DNA from: Cryptomeria japonica
Lineage: Eukaryota; Streptophyta; Pinopsida; Cupressales; Cupressaceae
Length of the DNA stretch: 64,000 nt
Assembly (NCBI RefSeq): GCF_030272615.1
Contig: NC_081412.1
Coordinates: 38,570,911 to 38,634,910, forward strand
Reading direction: 5' to 3'
The notes beneath the pieces were generated by a model, which searched no databases, was not told where the DNA came from, and was given only the letters and a program-made list of their open reading frames with translations. The position numbers were made by a program, and so were the translations under genes. This document shows, piece by piece, positions 45,369-57,537 of this stretch (its first letter is position 1; every line of letters starts with the position of its first letter).

Positions 45369-46660
45369 ATACAACTAAAGTCATTGATTTTTTTCTTTTG
45401 ACAAGAATAGGACTTTAAAAATATAGATACTATAGGCATTAAGGTTTGATTGGAAAATTCCATAAGCTTAATGATGGCTTTGCAAATATGTATATTTCTC
45501 CCGATGTGCTAGTTGACAAGGGTTATAGTCATCATCGCCATAATATTATTGGGCACCTCTGCTTTATGTAGCACTTGAGATTTATAAAGTGAAGGATGGA
45601 GGATCATGTTATGATAAGTGGGTTTCACATGAGTTGGAAACTCCATAGAAGAGTGCTAGAGTTAGGAATGTGCACACCCACCATAGTAATGAGGTCAAAG
45701 ATGCATGTGACAATGGATATCAATATTGACTACTTTAAGTGCATTATGAGGGCATGAATTTTTTCCTTGGACCATGGTTTTGGTGGCACTTAGGTTTATG
45801 AAAACTATTTTTGGTTTTCCATTTTACTCAATAAATTAGAGATGTAAGGTAAAGGTTTTATTATGGCTTATAAGTAAAATAATGTGATGATGTTAAAATA
45901 TTATCAATCTAAGGACTTTGTGATTTGCATTATGTAATGATGTTTATATGATTAATACAAGCTGAAGAATCCCTTTGCTTGTGGATTTTTTCTTAAAAGG
46001 ATTTCTCCATGTAATCATAATGCTATATATTCTATATTTTTTTATTGGTTTTAATTTGCTACTACATGCTTCTCTTTTTTAAATCAATAACTAATTGCAT
46101 TATTGAGTGAGCTTAATAAACACGCTCAATGTCGTACCTAAGATAAACATATCCAAAGTAATGAAAAATATTACACTAATTGTTTAAAACAAAAGAAAAC
46201 TTTATAAAAGTTTACATCACTTATTAACAAACTTTTAATTCTACCAATATTTATTTTAATTATACCTAGTTAGTTTAACTTATCATTTTTTAAAAAATTG
46301 TAATAATTAAATAAAATAAAATAATAATTTATTTATTTACTATAAAATTTATGAAAATAAAAAAATTCATATGATGAGGTTTTATTATTTAAAAAAAATT
46401 AATTAATTGCAATATCAAATTAACCTAATCAAATATATTAATACTAACTTTAAAAATCATTTTACACTGTCCCATTCAATTTAAAAATAAAAATACTAAT
46501 TCTTTTAAGATATCCATAATCTAATTATCATTAATCATCATCATTACTATATTACTATATAATCATAGAATGTGATCCCAAATATTATGAAAAAAAAAAT
46601 TATCCAATCAAATTAAAAAACAAAAACAGATAAGAATCTGATCTGGTAAATCGTTTACCT
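45369..46660. other. Decayed LTR then AT-rich DNA; no gene seen
   Basis: 45950-46025 reads AGAATCCCTTTGCTTGTGG, ATTTTTTCTTAAAAGGATTT and CTCCATGTAATCATAATGC, a weak copy of the copia U5 theme. It probably belongs to the same old LTR as 35694-35937, split by El-D. 46100-46620 is extremely AT-rich with no visible feature. Confidence 0.45.
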
Positions 46661-46663
46661 TCC

Positions 46664-47300
46664 GTATAGCAGGTGGTATGAGGGATTCCTCCTCAATTGC
46701 TCTGCAACCTTTGTGCTTTCTCTTTTCCCAGCTTTCATTGAACGATTTAGTCCTTCCAATACAACATCAGATAATGTAGAACCTCCATTACCTGAACTGA
46801 TATTGAGCAGAGGATTAGTTAGAACAGCGCTGGATGCCCTATTTCCTTTGGAAGAGAGGCTACTCTTTAATCTTTAGTCTTTACAGAGCTGAGATCATCA
46901 TCATCACCATCATTAATCATTAATCATCATCATCACCATCATCTTCTTCATCGTCATCAACATACTCGGTCAAATCATCAAAATCCATTTCACGCATGCT
47001 AGCCCAAAAATCATAATCGATTTCACTGTAGTCACAATATTCGCCATTGTTAACGTATTGTTGAGCAAATATGGTTTGCAATATGTGAATGGTTTTCCTT
47101 CTTCACCTGCCTCCACTCCCATTATAAACCCTTTTTTTGGTACACCAATTTGGGGCATCCAGGAGTCATATTTTGAGAGCCTTTCTTCATTAAACACACA
47201 CGTACATATCGTCCATCCGCCGTCACGAAAAGAGAAAAATGCACCATCACCTAGTTCAACCCACCTCCTAGTCAAAATTTCGCTCCCTATGTAAACATCC
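46664..47300 (-). pseudogene. Unrecognised host-type gene fragment
   Basis: Minus-strand reading from about 47294 gives a compact, aromatic-rich segment (RRWVELGDGAFFSFRDGGW, CVFNEERLSKYDSWMPQ, GVPKKGFIMGVEAGEEGKP). A frame change near 47060 then gives an acidic end (NGEYCDYSEIDYDFWASM, DFDDLTEYVDDDEEDDGDD) closed by TAA near 46916. Below it, after a CTCAG acceptor-like site, another open stretch (NISSGNGGSTLSDVVLEGL, RESTKVAEQLRRNPSYH) ends at a good splice donor (GGAAG|GTAAAC) at 46664, so an exon of the same or another gene may continue lower. I do not recognise either protein. Codon quality looks better than in the surrounding transposons. Confidence 0.4.
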
Positions 47301-47674
47301 CCCGAAACGAGAGCGCAGAAGATGATTCTACTGAGCGAATGCTGGGTTTTATGAAACGAATGGATCTTCTCCTCTACCTGTCCCCTACTAAAGAAATCTA
47401 TTCACAGAAACAATGTGTCCCCAATTTTTTTTAATCTGACATGAGCGATGTCCATGTGTCCCCAATTTTTAAAAAAAAATTTAAATCTGACGCCCATCTC
47501 CCTGCTAGAATTGTAAGCTCCGACGGCAATCTCTGAAATCACAGTGCTCTCTATAAATTATTTTCAAAATCCAAAACAGAACATTTACAAATACTTTATT
47601 AAGATGCAATCTTTTCATAAATTAAAAAAAATTCGCAACAGAGCTCGACTAAATTAAAAAGAAATAATGGACAA
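47301..47674. other. Spacer; no gene seen
   Basis: Non-coding DNA between the unrecognised fragment and the stop codon of the NB-ARC-LRR pseudogene; would include its 3' UTR. Two copies of ATGTGTCCCCAATTTTT lie near 47410 and 47455. Confidence 0.5.
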
Positions 47675-48571
47675 CTAATGAGAAGCTACACATTCTGTGT
47701 TTAATAATACCTGCAACCTTTCAACGACACTTATTATAGGACAGACTGCAATCAGCATCTCCTTCAGTCCTTTCAATTCTTCAATACCCCTTATATTCTG
47801 CAGCTTCGGACAACCCCCAAGGAAGATTCTCTTCAACTCCTTCATTTCTTTAAAACAAATTACACCCTCCAGCTGTGGACATTTCTCAATCCAGATTCTT
47901 CTTAACCCCTTCAATTGTTCAATAGCTTTTATACTCTTCAGCTTTGGACATACAGCAATCCAGATCTTCTTCAATCTTTCAATTGATGATATATCCTGTA
48001 GATCCCGACAGCGGCTAATATAGATCCTCTTGAGACAACTGACATGCCCAAAATTTGGCAACTCTGTCATAGTCAGGCATAATTTTATGTGGACCATTTC
48101 AAGTTCTGGCATATAATTGCTCAACACTTTTGTCAACTTTTTACAGTCGAACAGCACAAGACATTCTAGGCTTAAGAGATTTCAAGGTGGGACAGAACTG
48201 TCCATGAATTGAGACCTTCCTTGTGTTCCCTACCTTACACAGAGATATGGCTTCAAGGCTTCTCATACAAAACCGATCATCACTTGTCTCTCCCCTGTTG
48301 CTTAAAGCAATTTCCCCTTCTACAGCAGCAAATAATGCCAGCTTTAAAGTTTTCAGATTGGTGAGTTTTCTTACAGATTTCAGCAACAAATTCCATTCGA
48401 TATTCAAGACTGAGTCAAACTCGTCTATTTCTAGGTGCAAATTCTCCAGATGTTTGAGCGTTCCGAACGAACTCACCAGTTCGTTTAAATGTGTCATATG
48501 CACATCATGATTAAGTCTGGAAATGTCAGAGGATAAAAGTTGCAGTATAGCTCTTTCAACTTGAGTGAAAC
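47675..48571 (-). pseudogene. LRR exon of the resistance pseudogene
   Basis: It starts VSLKLKELYCNFYPLTFP, shifts frame near 48515 (HLNELVSSFGTLKHLENL) and again near 48179, where a 1-base change separates PTLKSL from LVLFDCKKLTKVL. The end holds five ~22-residue LRRs of regular form (LKRIYISRCRDLQDI, LKKIWIAVCPKLKSI, LRRIWIEKCPQLEGV, LKRIFLGGCPKLQNI, LKEMLIAVCPII). Stop at 47675. Confidence 0.88.
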
Positions 48572-48692
48572 CTGGAATTTACAATCACTTCTTTTCAAAC
48601 TGCTAATTTTTTTCAATGATAAAAATCTTACAAGTACGAACTAATTGCTGATGCTAACAAAATTAAATTTTTTATGAAAAGAAAGCTTTTAC

Positions 48693-48968
48693 CTGGTCAT
48701 CCCTTTGCCACAATATCGTAGGTAATACTCCTTGAAGACTTAAAGTGTGCAAATTCTGTAGAGGAATCCACTCAGGAATAGATGAAAACTCTTCCTGCGT
48801 AGAGTGAAGTTGAAGGCATTGTAAAGAAGTTGATGTCTTTGAACTCCCCAGAAAATATGTTATATCAAGAGCATCAGCACCTATAAGGTCATGCGTGAAA
48901 CATCTGAAACTTTTTCCTACGGAGTCAGGATGGGTGTCTTGGATTCCCTCGAATTCGCTGATATCAAT
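48693..48968 (-). pseudogene. LRR-linker exon of the resistance pseudogene
   Basis: A 276-base exon without stops, exactly 92 codons and phase 0 on both sides (DISEFEGIQDTHPDSVGK ... SIPEWIPLQNLHTLSLQG). The xxLxxLxxL spacing begins in LQCLQLHSTQEEF. This exon is intact even though its neighbours are frameshifted. Confidence 0.8.
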
Positions 48969-49095
48969 CTGAATTCAAATTTCTTTGCAGTTAGAAAATT
49001 GTCATTCTAAGTTATTCGTAAATGTTGTATCAGTTTAAAAAAATAAACCATTTTGAACTAGGAGCATGAATTAAGACCACAAAGAAAACATACAC

Positions 49096-49798
49096 GATCT
49101 TCAGGACGCCACAGCCGACGAGGATGGCTCGTTTCATTATCTGCCATTTCTCTCCCCAAGTCACGGAAGTGGTCATGCATTCTCAAAATAAATTCTGGCT
49201 CATAATGGCATTTCCAACCCGGATAGTCTAGTTGATCTAAACAAGTTTCCACTTCAACAAGGCATGTGTCCTTGAGAGTCTGAAGTCCATGTTCAGCTCT
49301 CCACCCTGAAGCCCTCCATATACTTTTGGCCCTGTTCACATCTTCCCCTATGAAAAAGCATGCTACATCCATAAATATCTGTTTCTCATCCTCTTCCAGA
49401 GCATCATAGCTTATCTTAAGCTTATGTTTTATGTCTTTCTGTACTCTTGCCTCCTTAGCAACATTTAATTGTAACTTCCAATAAGCTTTGTCACTGCCAA
49501 AAACATGCCCGCCCATTACTTGAAGAGCAAGTGGTAATCCTCCACACACTTGGACAAAGCTGTCTACCAAATTATCAAATCCACTTTTACAAGATTTTCT
49601 ATGAAACGCATGCCAGCAGAAGAGCTCTCTGCTATGCTGTGGATTTATTTCCTTCATCTTATAACGGACTCTGACTCCGGTCTGTATAAGAAGCCTCTCA
49701 TCCCGGGTCCTGACAATCACCAGACTGTTGTAAGTGAGAGCATCTGTGGGCAATAGGGCATCTAACTGAGTCTGATGATCAACATCGTCTAGAAGCAC
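49096..49798 (-). pseudogene. NB-ARC second half (kinase-2 to MHD)
   Basis: Open segment with kinase-2 (VLLDDVDHQTQLDALLP), RNBS-B (SLVIVRTRDERLL), RNBS-C region (MKEINPQHSRELFCWHAF), GLPL (VCGGLPLALQVMGGHVF), RNBS-D (KQIFMDVACFFIGED) and MHD (FILRMHDHFRDLGREMAD) followed by HPRRLWRPED. All switch-region residues look intact. The exon ends at a GT donor at 49095. Confidence 0.92.
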
Positions 49799-49819
49799 AA
49801 GGAACTTTAATTCTGAGCT

Positions 49820-50200
49820 TTATGCTGATTCCTTTTTCCTTCCAAATCATTATGATGATTTTTTTCCCATCCCAGATCATTGGGAAGCTTACTTTGCAGA
49901 GAAGTCAGCTTACCTCTGACATGGTTTTCCCGCACATCAAACAAACTAGTTGATCCACTAAATTCTGAATGTTTGTGATTGAACAAATATTTGGCGAGAG
50001 TGGTCTTGCCAGACCCTCCCATTCCAAAGATGCCAATTATTTTATCTCTCATCTGTCCATTTCTCTGGCAATGGCTGTAGAAATCTTTCACAAGCTCATC
50101 AAGTCCCACCTCATATTTTGCAACTTGGAAAGGAATTTTTCTCTTTTGCTTTTCCTTAACCACGGCAGACACGACATCATCACACAGCTTCTTCAGATTA
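49820..50200 (-). pseudogene. NB-ARC first half (P-loop, RNBS-A)
   Basis: The exon starts after the acceptor at 50201 (NLKKLCDDVVSAVVKEKQ), then VAKYEVGLDELVKDFYSH, the TIR-NB linker wording. The P-loop is GIFGMGGSGKTTLAKYLF and the RNBS-A-like segment is TSLFDVREN. It loses frame near 49830: the expected GISIK reading is in another frame from both the preceding segment and the following kinase-2, so at least two indels sit within about 40 bases. Confidence 0.9.
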
Positions 50201-50469
50201 CTGAAAATAGGAAAAGCAAAAACAAAAATGTAATTAAAATGGGGTTGTTAGTAATTGAGAGAATTATTTTCAATTATAAATTTAAAAACTTTTTATTGAA
50301 GGAAATCTCTATACGCCAGAGTGTAATACAACATAAGAAACTGGACTGTCTTGATATTGGAGACTTAGAATTTCTATTGAGAGGAAATTGGAGAATAGGA
50401 GTCTTGATGATTTTTGTAAGCACAAAGACATTTGTCATAGTGTAATACCTTTCAGTGTAATTGGGTTGA
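50201..50469. other. Truncated intron upstream of NB-ARC exon
   Basis: AT-rich sequence that should be the TIR/NB intron. It runs into LTR-derived DNA at about 50470, so the TIR exon has been separated or lost. No TIR motif was seen on the minus strand up to the window end. Confidence 0.5.
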
Positions 50470-50885
50470 GAGGCAATTGAAGCCTAACCCGAGGAGGAGA
50501 CTACGCGTGTGTCTTTAAGTGCCAAAGGAGATTGTGTGAGAACTTTTGGTGCAGGTTAAATGCTTGGATGATGTAATAAGGTGATTAATGTTTGGTGTCA
50601 TCAATAAAGCCGTCCTACAATGATAAGCGGACCCGGAGATGTAGCTCATATTGAGCAAACTCTGTTATCAAGCTTGTGATCTCTCTTCTTCTCTTACGTC
50701 TTATAATTCTCTCTTATTCTTTCCAATTTTGTTTGAATTCCTTCATTAAGTTTTAATTGTGAAATTGAAACAATTAGTTACTGTTATAAAGTTATAGCTG
50801 ATTAAGTGAACCTAACTCTGTATTTCAATGGTTAAAAGACATAGCCACGCAATTGGGTGAACTCACAATAATGGTTCCCACTTTT
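50470..50885 (+). repeat. LTR fragment, related to 63206-63540
   Basis: Shares long stretches with 63210-63540 (GCTTGGATGATGTAATAAGG, GGAGATGTAGCTCATATTGA, AGCTGATTAAGTGAACCTAA). Contains ATCAATAAAG, a possible polyadenylation signal. It lacks the last ~80 bases of the LTR seen at 63540-63618. Confidence 0.75.
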
Positions 50886-51655
50886 TTGCCACTTTTGACA
50901 CTAAGATGAACATTTTTAAAATAATCTTCAACTTCCAAGAACTATAGCTTTTAAACAATTAAAAATTTGAAGATGATGTAAATTAGTGATTTGTAGCATT
51001 TTGTTTGTAGATTCTATATATTTTTTTTTCAAATTTTATTGAAGGATTTTTAAAAAAAATTCCATCTCCCTCGAAAAGTAGTTTTTTACAACAAACTACA
51101 TTTTTTAAGAGTGATGTGCCTCCCGAAACACATAACTTTTTTTCTATAAATGATAAAAACTCAATTCTTTCGAATTTTGGTTTGTAACATCAATATCCAG
51201 AGCTTGCAATTGGTTTGATAGTGATATGTTCAATATTTTTCATTTTATAAAGTTTTGAAGTCTGACTAGTCATAATTCAAAGATAGGTTTAAGTTTGAAC
51301 ACATAACTTGTTCTATATATATCGAAATTCAATTTTTTTTTTTTTGTTAGAAAGAAGACATCAATACCTGGGGCTTAGATATTTTTCAGAATTTTTTTGA
51401 ATTAATTTCCTATTTTTCCCAATGCGTTGAACAGAGAAGTTCATGTTTGGCGAAAAACCAATATTCCATAAAATTAAAAAAACAAGAACATAATAAATTC
51501 AAAATATAATAAAATTATACTCTTTGGAAAGCTTGCTCCAAGTACTACCATCTAATATTTTTGGGTTATCAAGATTATTTCATTTGTACCTTGAACCAGA
51601 GGTCCGAAGTCAGAAATTTCTCAGAACTCTGAAAATATTTGGGAGAAACCTCTAA
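50886..51655. other. No gene seen; AT-rich DNA
   Basis: AT-rich, with a loosely repeated AACACATAACTT word (about 51127 and 51300). Ends where the El-F terminal-type palindromes begin. Confidence 0.5.
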
Positions 51656-51659
51656 CAAG

Positions 51660-51840
51660 AGGGTTTGAATGAACCCTGGTTCGAGTGAAGGGGGGTTTGT
51701 TCAAACCATGAGGGGTTCGAGCGGATCCCCCTTTGCTCGAACCCACATGCTAAATTTTGACGCACACTTTTTCGTAATGGCCGAGTTCGAACGAACCCGA
51801 CATTTTCTAACTATCGGCATTCATTCAAACCCTGTCGATC
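51660..51840. repeat. GTTCGAGCGAAC-type palindrome cluster, left
   Basis: Imperfect palindromic modules: GGTTCGAGTGAAGGGGGG followed by TTTGTTCAAACC, then GGGGTTCGAGCGGATCCCCC, TTTGCTCGAACCC and GAGTTCGAACGAACCC. The same module occurs at 60590-60722. Confidence 0.75.
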
Positions 51841-52114
51841 CAATTTTTTTTTGTTTTGTACATTTAATTAGAGTCGTATTAATATGCATAATTTTTTTCA
51901 TTTTTTAACACATAAATGATTAAAATAATTTGCATTTTTGGATGAAAGAAAATATTTGAAAATTATTTTCATGGCAATAATTTGAAGATATTTGAAGATT
52001 TTTTTAAAAGCATGGGGAACAAGAAGAGAAGGCAAAATAAGACTTCAAGGAATTATTCTCCCGAAACAGAACAAAGATATCGAGATCAAAGAAGACAAAG
52101 ATATCATGATGCAA

Positions 52115-52966
52115 GTATGTATTTTTATTTTTATTTTTATTTAATTTTATATGTATTACGTACCAAAAATTGTGTTTATTTGTTAGTATTAATTAGTTCA
52201 ATATTTTTTATCTAATATTTTTCATGAAAATTAATTTAAAAAATCTTAATTAAATTAATTTAATTTATATAATAATTTTATCTTAATTAATTCTAAATGA
52301 TGTTATTTTTATTAAATTAATTGGAAATAGTGGGATTAAAAATAATCTCGTTTTAATTGGAAAGCATAATTAATTTGAAATAATATGTGTATTTGCAAAT
52401 TTCAAATTCCATTAACTTGCTTGTTGTGTAATTGACTTTTTCTCCTATATAATTAAGTCCATTTATAATATAGATAAGACCTATTAAGTCATAAAATTAA
52501 TAAGACCTATTATGTCATAATTTAGGTTCTAACTTATATTGAATATTTAAGACATGTACTTAATTTCATGTGATAGGTCCTTTAATATCACATGATATAT
52601 CTGTCTTAAGGGGACTCAAGTATATTATTGTGAAATATTTTTGCATACATGGTCATATTAATTAATAATAAAGCCTATTATGTGATAAATTAGGACTTAT
52701 TACATTGATTATAGGTCTTAAATGTGACATAAATTTAGAACCTATTATGTCATATGTAATTTAGGTTCTATTTATATGACTTCACATATGCAAAAACATT
52801 TCACATTATACTAAAGAGTCCCCTTAAGATAGGTATATTATGCAATCTCATATTAGGACAGGTATTACATGTGATATTAGGAGGTCTATTATGCAATAAT
52901 AGGTCTTAAATACACATGTGACATTATAGTCCACCTGTTATGACATAATTTTTAAACGTCTTACTA
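52115..52966 (+). other. El-F intron 1 with inverted repeats
   Basis: AT-rich intron with many CCTATTATGTCATAA words. An inverted pair at 52612-52658 and 52774-52832 shares CTTAAGGGGACTC and GTGAAATATTTTTGCATA, a fold-back or MITE-like insert. No coding seen. Confidence 0.55.
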
Positions 52967-55553
52967 AATGTCTTGAAAATTTGGTTTCAAATTAAACTTG
53001 GAATTTCACGTTGCATTAAAAATATTCTCCGTCATCTTAAATTATGTGCAAAATGGGCTCGAGAAGAAGGGAGTTCTGAAGCGAGAGTCGAGGCAAACGA
53101 ACCTGTTGAAGAACACAATATAGTTGATGAACATAGGGAGGAGCTTGTCCAAGTTGAACCAATGGAGGTTGAAGGAGAGGGGTCAAGCTCCTTACCTCCT
53201 ACCATTGGTATGGATGAGCATATTGTGGATCTACCTAAAAAGGTGAAGAGAAATATTTCTTATAAAAATTTATATCATTTACTTGAAATGAATGTGGATG
53301 AGTTGAAACATCTCAGTGAAGAACCTAGACGTACTAAAAGGAGGTCAATGAATAAAAGTGCAAAAGAAATAATGTCTCATTTCAACAATCTTGATATTAC
53401 ACTAGAAAAAGTTCAATTGTTATCAATTGTACTTACTCGTAAAGACTTAATAGATCCACTTAAATTGTTGGGTATAGATACAACAAGTCAAAAGAGGAAA
53501 ACTTCTCAGCTACAAAAATCTATTGTTGATAATGTTAAGAAAGGTTTGGTGAACATTGGTAAAAAATCTCGAACAATAGATAAGACCATTTCAAGAAGAG
53601 TGATGTTGATATCTTTAGTAAATGAAAGATTGCCTCAAAAAAGACAAATCTCTTCACTCTCATTTGAGTTTGGTTTTAGTAGAAGGACAATATCAAAATA
53701 TGTTAAAAGGAGAAAGAGTTTGGATGGTACTACCTTAGAAGGGAATTGGACAATTATGTGTAGAGCTTCTCGTTCTGATAGAATTGAAGATGTTGTTAGG
53801 AACTTTGTGACAAGTTTTTGGAATGATAATACTCGTCCTTCATCAAACAGTAGAGATATTATCAAGCAAAGGATTGGCCCTGATCGTTATGATCTCCATG
53901 TAAAACATTGGATAGACACAACAAAACATGAATTGTATGTGTTGTTTACTAAAACAAACCCTCATTTAAAGATTGGAGAAACCATGTTTGAATGGTTAAG
54001 GCCATATTATGTGAAGTTAAACAAAAATTTCAAAACTTATTGTTTTCATTATCACATCGAATTTGATCTATACTATCAGGTGTTTTGAAAGATTAGAGAA
54101 GATAGTGATGGTTATAAAAATGCTCCTCCTAAATGAACAAGTCAATTCATAGCATCCATCTTATGTGATAAATCAGATGATAATGCAATCGGTCAAATAA
54201 ATTGCATAAGAGGAATTTGTGGAACATGCGGGGACTTGACTAAATTGCCTTTGAGAGATGAAGATACTGACATGAGGAAGATGGTAAATTGCAAGAGTTA
54301 CAAGTACAAAAAATTTGAAACAAAATTTGGAAAGGAATCTACAAGGTTAGATTATGTAGAAGAGGAAGTACCTATTGGAACATTTATGGAAAATTTTCAT
54401 AAGTTGATAAAACCATACATATTCCATGGATTTTTTGCCAAGTGGCAAGCAGAACAATTTAAAAGATTAAGAGACACTTTCCCACTTGAAACTATTCTAT
54501 CCATAGTGGACTTCGCAGAAAATTAGTCTTTTGCACATCAAAAAGAGATTCAACCAGAGTATTACTTTTCAAAACAAATCACTATTTTGGTGTCTGTGTG
54601 TTATTGACATGCACAGATGAATTTGGATGGTGTTGATAGTACATTTGAAAATTGTTTCATTAAGAAAGAGTACCACTTCTATATCAGTGATGATAAGGAG
54701 CATGACACACTTTTTGTACAACATTGCTTTAAGAAGTTTTTTGAATATTTGAAAGAGAGAGGCATAATAATAGTTAAACATTTTGTTTGGTCTGATGGAT
54801 GTGCGACACAATTCAAATCTTTGAGGCCATTTTATGTACTATGTAGATATCATTGAAATGAAAAAATACCACATGTTTGGATTTTTTTTTAGAGTGGTCA
54901 TGGAAAGGGTGAACATGATGGTGCAGGAGCCTGTATCAAACGTGCTCTAAGAAAGCATCAAATAAATTACACAAGAGATCATATAGACAATGCACATGAT
55001 ATTGTTGAATGGTGTAAGAAAAACTTTGAGCAACCTAATTATCCCAGTGAATCATCATCGAGAACATACAGACCCATTCCATATAGAGTGTTTTGGGAGA
55101 TAACTGGTACGTGTTCTCTTTTAGTCTTTTATTTTAATTTTTTTAATTTTTAAAAAAATGTTCCTAGTTCAAATGTTTCAATTTAACAACTTGATCTACA
55201 TGTACATGTTTGTGTACACTTGTACATTTTGCAGATGTGGATAGAAGATCAATGCATGGATGCAAGAGAGTGGAGAGGACAAGATCTTTGCATTGTGTCA
55301 TGAGTACAGATAATCGCCCATAGACATTATACACTAGGGATTATTCATGTTTTTGTTCTGATTGAATTTTGGAAAACTATGTTGATTGCAAGAACCAAGA
55401 GCTTGGATATGTTAGTGAATGGAAATTAGTGTCGCTAGATGTTTCTGACACATACGAGGATTCAAATGAGGACAAAAACTTTGAAGACATTTCTTTGATT
55501 TCTGGTGATTATGATCATATTTCAAGATTGATTAAAAAAGATACATATGATGT

Positions 55554-55555
<2 letters not shown>

Positions 55556-55592
<37 letters not shown>
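55556..55592. repeat. AC then TA microsatellite in transposase intron
   Basis: About (AC)13 followed by (TA)n just after the splice donor at 55552. Confidence 0.9.
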
Positions 55593-55595
<3 letters not shown>

Positions 55596-56212
55596 TTCCT
55601 TAAAAATGACATGTTTAGAATTTATTTAACTTGTTTCAAATTGCAGGAGATATTTTTGTAGTCATAGAAGAAGATGAAAATATAGAAGGTGTTAGTTATT
55701 ATTTATTGCCTTGCACAGAAGAGAGAAAGAAGTTATCGAAATCTGAAATGAGTGATGGAATGTCATTTCCCACAGGTTTGAACTGATTTGAATATGTATG
55801 TACAAATCGCTTACGTGCAAATTTTTAATTTTTCACGTTTCTTATATACATGTACATGCAGGCTCAGCTGTAGTGCAAGGGACATATTTCAAACAAGTTA
55901 AAATTGTTCAACATGGGATTCATTTCACTGAATACCAAATTGACAACAAGGTATATCAATATAGCCACTTGGTCATTGTTGTTAGCCTAATTCTTCAAAC
56001 AGTTCCACGTCACGGGCGGTCTCAAAAGTCGAGACTAGATAGTGAAGATCATGACAAAATATTAAGTGTTATTGAAGAGTGTTCTGAACCACTTGATGTG
56101 GTATGAACTATATATATTTAGTAATCCAAAGTACATGTGGTTCAACCCATGAATTGAATTAATACTTGATAAATTAGAACTTAACTTGTTTTGAAACTTG
56201 GATAAATATTTT

Positions 56213-56318
<106 letters not shown>

Positions 56319-57007
56319 TTACATGTGGACCATATATTTCTTAAATTTAAATACATGAAATTTTCAATTATATCAAATTAGGATGTATGAAGTTAATCTG
56401 TATACATATGTTAAAAATAATATTTACGTGCATGTATGTAAAGTAAATTGGGACATGTTGATGAGTTGAAAATGTGTTAAAAGGCGGGCGATGTATGCAG
56501 TTGATTAGGATGTATATCTAGTAGATATCTAATTCTAAATGCATGTATATAGTACTGTATCTAATTCTAAATGCATGTAATTTGTAAGTTGTTAAAATAA
56601 TTTAATTAAAAATGCATATTTAAATTAGAATGTAGTGTAAAATTGGTATATGGAATTAGGACATACATACATGCAATATAATTAAAGAGCACCACTAAGT
56701 GATGTGTTGTGAACTATTTAACTTGTATACATACCTAGAAGTACATACCATGTGAACTATTTAGTACATGGTATTAAGTTTAGTTTGTTCATTTGATATT
56801 AATTAAAAAGTATGATTTTTATATTGTTCATGGCTCGCACAGTGGAGTAAAATTAATGCATATCTACTGTATAGTTTGAACATGTTCTTTTAAATTAATG
56901 CATATCTACTGTATACATACATTACATGTAGTAAAATTTAAAATTTAAAATTTAAAAATTATAAACATATCAATATTGTTTTAATCTATAGATACATGTA
57001 AATTCAG

Positions 57008-57008
<1 letters not shown>

Positions 57009-57050
<42 letters not shown>
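57009..57050. repeat. (AC)n microsatellite
   Basis: About 18 AC dinucleotides followed by short TA units. Confidence 0.95.
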
Positions 57051-57055
<5 letters not shown>

Positions 57056-57339
57056 TTGAAAGTTTTAGAGAACGTGTGCATTCTTCATCAAATATATTTA
57101 AAGTGTACATAAGTATATTTATAACATGCACATGCATTCAATCATATATATAATTATCTGAATACAAATGATGCGATATATTTAATCTAGGATCAAATGC
57201 ATAAACTATACATGTATATATAAAGTATAATCTGAGCATACATGCACATGATATATATAATCCAGTCCATCGAACATAAAGTACATATAATCTAACATCT
57301 ACACATGTGCATGAAATATATAATCTAACATGTACATGT

Positions 57340-57537
57340 GCATGAAATATATAATCTGATCAAACACAAACCAGATATAAAGTATAATCTAGTCTAAACT
57401 TCATACATGCATGAAATATATAATCTGATCAAACACAAACTAGGTATAAAGTATAATCTAGTCTAAACTTCATACATGCATGAAATATATATAATCTAAT
57501 CAAACACAAACCAGGTATAAAGTATAATCTAAGACAC
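57340..57537. repeat. 69-bp tandem repeat, about 2.8 copies
   Basis: GCATGAAATATATAATCTGA starts units at 57340, 57409 and 57478; each continues ATCAAACACAAAC and AAGTATAATCTAGTC. Two shorter partial units precede it from 57270. Confidence 0.88.

Larger units (their letters stand above)
47675..50200 (-). pseudogene. NB-ARC-LRR (TNL-type) resistance gene, TIR exon missing
   Basis: This is an intracellular immune receptor relic. Exons: NB-ARC 50200-49096, LRR 48968-48693, LRR 48571-47675, with matching splice sites (CTATTTTCAG|T at 50200; GATC|GTGTATG at 49096; AATTCAG|ATTG at 48968; GACCAG|GT at 48693; TTCCAG|G at 48571). The kinase-2 Asp-Asp-Val-Asp ending in Asp and the intron layout indicate the TIR class, but no TIR exon is found upstream. 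Instead 50470-50880 is LTR-derived. Frameshifts in NB-ARC (~49830) and LRR (~48515, ~48179) make it a pseudogene. The MHDHFRDLGRE and PRRLWR wording is conifer-like. Confidence 0.88.
52012..56106 (+). pseudogene. El-F DDE-type transposase gene (GHGKG class), multi-exon
   Basis: Exons: 52012-52114 (MGNKKRRQNKTSRNYSPE), ~52970-55106, 55214-55551, 55647-55774, 55861-56106, with good GT..AG borders. The N-terminal region is acidic, then comes a helix-turn-helix-like segment (SLSFEFGFSRRTISKYVKRR). A Cys pair in IRGICGTCGDL follows. The proposed catalytic core is Asp in SIVDFAEN (54509), Asp in VWSDGCATQFK (54794) and Glu/Asp in GHGKGEHDGAG (54911/54917), spacing 95 and 39. C-terminal Cys region: YSCFCSD and NYVDCKNQELGYVSEW; then VVQGTYF and DNKVYQYSHLVIV. 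In-frame stops (54086, ~54134, 54524, 54606, 54854, 54890) inactivate it. The core resembles animal transposases with DFAENY and HGKG motifs; Sola is my best guess, not a firm call. Confidence 0.65.
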
